Shown piece after piece: positions 62,601-64,000 of a DNA stretch of 64,000 bases. Source of the DNA: Candidatus Obscuribacterales bacterium (lineage in GTDB: Bacteria > Cyanobacteriota > Vampirovibrionia > Obscuribacterales > Obscuribacteraceae). The stretch is taken from the NCBI GenBank assembly GCA_021732025.1, contig JAKFVU010000008.1:1-64000 (forward strand), in the 5' to 3' direction. The translations under genes and the position numbers were made by a program. Numbering within the stretch: position 1 is the stretch's first letter; each line of letters starts with the position of its first letter. A model generated the notes under the pieces. That model worked only from the letters and a program-made list of their open reading frames with translations. It searched no databases and was not told the origin of the DNA.

Positions 62601-63437
62601 GGTTCCTCTTGCATCCATCATGCCAGACGGGAGAGTAAGCGTGCCGCTATATGCATTGAGAATGATGTTACCGGCCCGAGACTCAGAAGACTTAACTTTG
62701 AAATTGCTTAAGTCGATTACCCTAATTCCGCCCGTGGAGTAGGTTGTGCCGTTTGTAATTCTGACACCACCCAGAATAAGGTTATTAGCATTACCACCGC
62801 CGATCGTGTTCTGGGTACTAATGTAGCCAGTGACGCCGCTAGCACCAGAACCACCGATAACGAACTCGCTATTGCCACCAGCTAAGTTGGCATCAATTTG
62901 AATGCCACCCATCTTCACACTGTTAGCACCTAGTCCACCATCCAGGCTCACATTCCCGTTAATAGTGACGTCAGTCTGTGCGCGAATGAGCATGTTTGCG
63001 TGGAAGCTCGGCTCAGCAGGATACTTGTTGGCATCCATTTGAGCCGTCTGGCCAGTGATTGAGCCATCAACGTCTATCGACTTTGCTTCAATCTTAACGT
63101 GCCAACCAGACTTAAGCTCCTTGGTCGAGATCGCATTGTTCGGAGCAATTAGGTGCAGCTCTCCTGTATTGGCCGTCAGCTTCTTGGTTGTAATTGCACC
63201 AGAACCTGTAGCACCGCTAGTGGTAATAAAAATGCCACCAGTGGCTGTAACGTCGTGGTCAATGTCACAGTTTTCACCAACTAAGTTGATATTTACAGTG
63301 CCTGTGACGTTTGCCGGTACTGGATTTGATCCGCCATCGCATGTGTAGTTTATTGCGTAAGCGGGAGAGCTTAGCGCTAACATTGCGAGAACGGAAGCGC
63401 TGGCTAAACCTAACCAGCGTTTCTTTATGTGTTTCAT
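59682..63437 (-). CDS. Giant secreted beta-repeat protein with C-terminal HExxH domain
   Basis: The 1251-residue product has a signal peptide (GLASASVLAMLALSSPAYA) and about 900 residues of repeating beta-helix-like sequence such as GKGGEIIVKIAGDFAVANGN and GNGGSVKINSDSDVNLNGAA, the kind found in adhesins and filamentous haemagglutinin-like proteins. The last 200 residues contain FVRMTTIHELGHQLDNIW (HELGH near 1134), a zinc-protease site. No autotransporter barrel is seen. ATG at 63437 has AAGGAAA upstream and fits the signal peptide better than two upstream ATGs. A surface or secreted adhesin-protease is the best guess. Confidence 0.8.
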   Translation of the reverse strand: MKHIKKRWLGLASASVLAMLALSSPAYAINYTCDGGSNPVPANVTGTVNINLVGENCDIDHDVTATGGIFITTSGATGSGAITTKKLTANTGELHLIAPNNAISTKELKSGWHVKIEAKSIDVDGSITGQTAQMDANKYPAEPSFHANMLIRAQTDVTINGNVSLDGGLGANSVKMGGIQIDANLAGGNSEFVIGGSGASGVTGYISTQNTIGGGNANNLILGGVRITNGTTYSTGGIRVIDLSNFKVKSSESRAGNIILNAYSGTLTLPSGMMDARGTGLYGGGSITLNAKTIEADDDTIVTTSQDADGDATFHKIFIAAETIKFKGEGGLKILADGDGFWSSEQITVGPWQSNLLSSTDSINNLGWTYTSGNFIDQVSFEGEGTAPLVIRADGNEDNIGVYGYPLKFEGGDVSIRARGATNHDIKLGYKYESDPSNNMLGLGIDITGDFLVDTNGEDGNGGKIIVKADQSTVKATNVYINASGPTSGNGDSGTISWKTSSFALDSTTKFSFIANAASAGSGNSVNGEASAILMDPGTGELALGTDEGQINFSARGGSTSGNAGKVTLKDVPSAITVYGAVANATVIDVSVPGTTGNGGAINITTADALNFASDDSVMSANAGSLSGTGGKISIDAASLNVAGSNAHMVANGRDTGKGGEIIVKIAGDFAVANGNGTVSLEARNVDAADNNLNGNADGGTIDLTAGGALDLYSAAIGASGGQRGGTMKFKGVNVILSGNFYADGGAQGDGGSIAVESDSLTLPADVNTIIAANGNGSGQGGEVILTLHGQALNVSGDNENVSLIAKSNETGNGGSVKINSDSDVNLNGAAIDVGTGPDSDGAGGKITVTTTGNITTTGSLTASGGCNQGDGGEITLKGNVVTTGTIEANSGSDTCLAFAKTKRNTKGSFAPYVRRFEAGRITIEAGDRWVRSGMQPLRADAKAGQIKGGSISITTQTPVYLNSMAAKSITARGRGTGEGGTLIIVNAKGDSADNPINVNRIIAVDGGDSLAATGKDGRIVLNEVPCQQFKTGESPYPETYWNCIDDNRATGQGIVDAAKSLPNVLKNQLADSMVRADNPRVQLYAMTTADKYRTFFGLPADTASYGLSRVEIRTTGIFLNEANTSNFVRMTTIHELGHQLDNIWGEKSNDNVFKDWTGFEAMNCLDVFDSSVCGPGSSNVGILSFFDPEVALGAPRRNPEIFARVFAHQFSSDPAVDFGLSPFLERAYGGVIDMNSTMNGWLTSPPAAVR

Positions 63438-63823
63438 AATATGTTTCCTTGGTTTGTTGAACGTTCTATCCATACTGCTTTCGTGAGGCAACCAGCATCT
63501 CAATGGCGTTGCCATTAGGAGAAGTTTGCATTTATTGAGTCTGTTGGCTGGTTTTACTGTCGGCTCGAGTTCGGAAGAAGAATTGGATAGGTGTCGAACA
63601 TCGCCTATTCACTGGGGTTGAATCACTATTTGTAAGTGATGGAAAAATTTACTGCTTTTAAGAATGGCGTGTAAAGCTGCAATCTCAACAACAATCTGAA
63701 GAAAGCAAGCTAGCGCGGTTCGCTTGCCTAGCTCTGCCACTAGGTTTTGTAAACTTATGGATACAAGATGAACAATTATAACGAACAGTTGCTCCCTTAA
63801 ATTGCTGAACTGGTCGTCGCACT
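63438..63823. other. Intergenic region upstream of the giant secreted protein gene
   Basis: I see no gene. It carries the leader and presumably the promoter of the giant secreted protein (minus strand). Confidence 0.4.
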
Positions 63824-64000
63824 CTACAGATTCGGGCGTTTAACCGGTGGATAGACAGCGTAGTTAAATTGCAGAACGATGGTTTTCTTGGCTGGTAAAT
63901 CTTGAAACGGTACAGCATTGTTGACCGCTCGTAAGGCCGAGCGATCGAAGACTTCCATACCAGAAGGTTGTTGCAGCTTTATCGTTGCTATCTTTCCACC
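63824..64000 (-). CDS. TonB C-terminal domain protein, partial at window edge
   Basis: On the minus strand, from the window edge, one frame reads 58 codons to a TAG at 63824-63826. It includes SGMEVFDRSALRAVNNAVPF and KKTIVLQFNYAVYPPVKR, the typical final helix and strand of TonB/TolA-type C-terminal domains. The start is outside the window, so the rest of the protein cannot be described. It is a second TonB-domain gene in this window, upstream of the giant secreted protein on the same strand. Confidence 0.8.
   Translation of the reverse strand, partial: GGKIATIKLQQPSGMEVFDRSALRAVNNAVPFQDLPAKKTIVLQFNYAVYPPVKRPNL

Noticed and set aside
63685-63918. 77-codon minus-strand frame near the right edge
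   Set aside because: It overlaps in another phase with the clear TonB C-terminal frame ending at 63824 and has no protein-like features.

Overview
The window looks like a chromosome segment of a Gram-negative bacterium with an outer membrane. It carries a TonB-dependent receptor, TonB-domain proteins, a TolC-type outer-membrane protein and MurE. Eukaryote-like Ser/Thr kinases fused through one membrane segment to leucine-rich-repeat-like tails, many TPR and secreted proteins, and moderate GC suggest a non-photosynthetic cyanobacterial relative (Melainabacteria/Vampirovibrionia, Obscuribacterales-like). That placement is inference; no rRNA, tRNA or photosynthesis gene is visible to test it.

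Layout. The left edge (1-127) is the last 26 codons of an IS3-family transposase plus its right inverted repeat. 215-1268 holds two small membrane-associated genes. 2020-3221 is the first of four GC-rich islands. 3852-9381 is ordinary chromosome: an SDR, a TPR lipoprotein, a kinase-LRR protein, and an HxlR regulator divergent from a DinB-like gene across two palindromic operators. 9534-11186 is island B. 11660-20009 holds a GT1 glycosyltransferase, MurE, a TPR protein, GrpB and a 1334-residue protein with tandem phosphoribosyltransferase-like domains. 20204-33178 has three more kinase-LRR proteins around a complete type I export operon (ABC, HlyD, TolC) followed by an ArsR regulator. 33212-35035 is a photolyase-related protein with an HExxH partner. 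35693-39140 is island C. 39301-54670 is mixed housekeeping and envelope genes: DUF2071, a Rieske oxygenase, an M48-like pseudo-protease, two receiver proteins, a J-domain protein, GNAT, a TonB/TBDR divergent pair, MscS, an SDR and a trypsin-like protease. 55149-58775 is island D. The right end is a 1251-residue secreted repeat protein ending in an HExxH domain, and a partial TonB-domain gene that runs off the edge.

The strongest unexplained signal is the set of four GC-rich islands: A 2020-3221 and B 9534-11186 on the minus strand, C 35693-39140 and D 55149-58775 on the plus strand. Their genes end most codons in G or C while all their neighbours are AT-richer. They mostly encode unrecognised proteins, with paralogues inside an island (A; D) and between islands (B and C share an LPNxYWFW family). 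They have similar short leaders (GAAAG/AAAGG then often CACC-ATG), and nearly every gene is followed by a strong hairpin. Islands A and B also share a GACCGGTCTATTA palindrome next to their terminators. Recognisable members are an IstB-like ATPase, a second IstB-like copy with damaged Walker motifs and no IstA beside either, and a protein with three S1-like segments. They look like dispersed pieces of one foreign or specially expressed gene system.

Several local circuits can be read from the DNA: HxlR/DinB operators, a shared ArsR-like motif before the export operon and before arsR, and an inverted pair of 21-bp operators between the TonB-domain gene and the TonB-dependent receptor.
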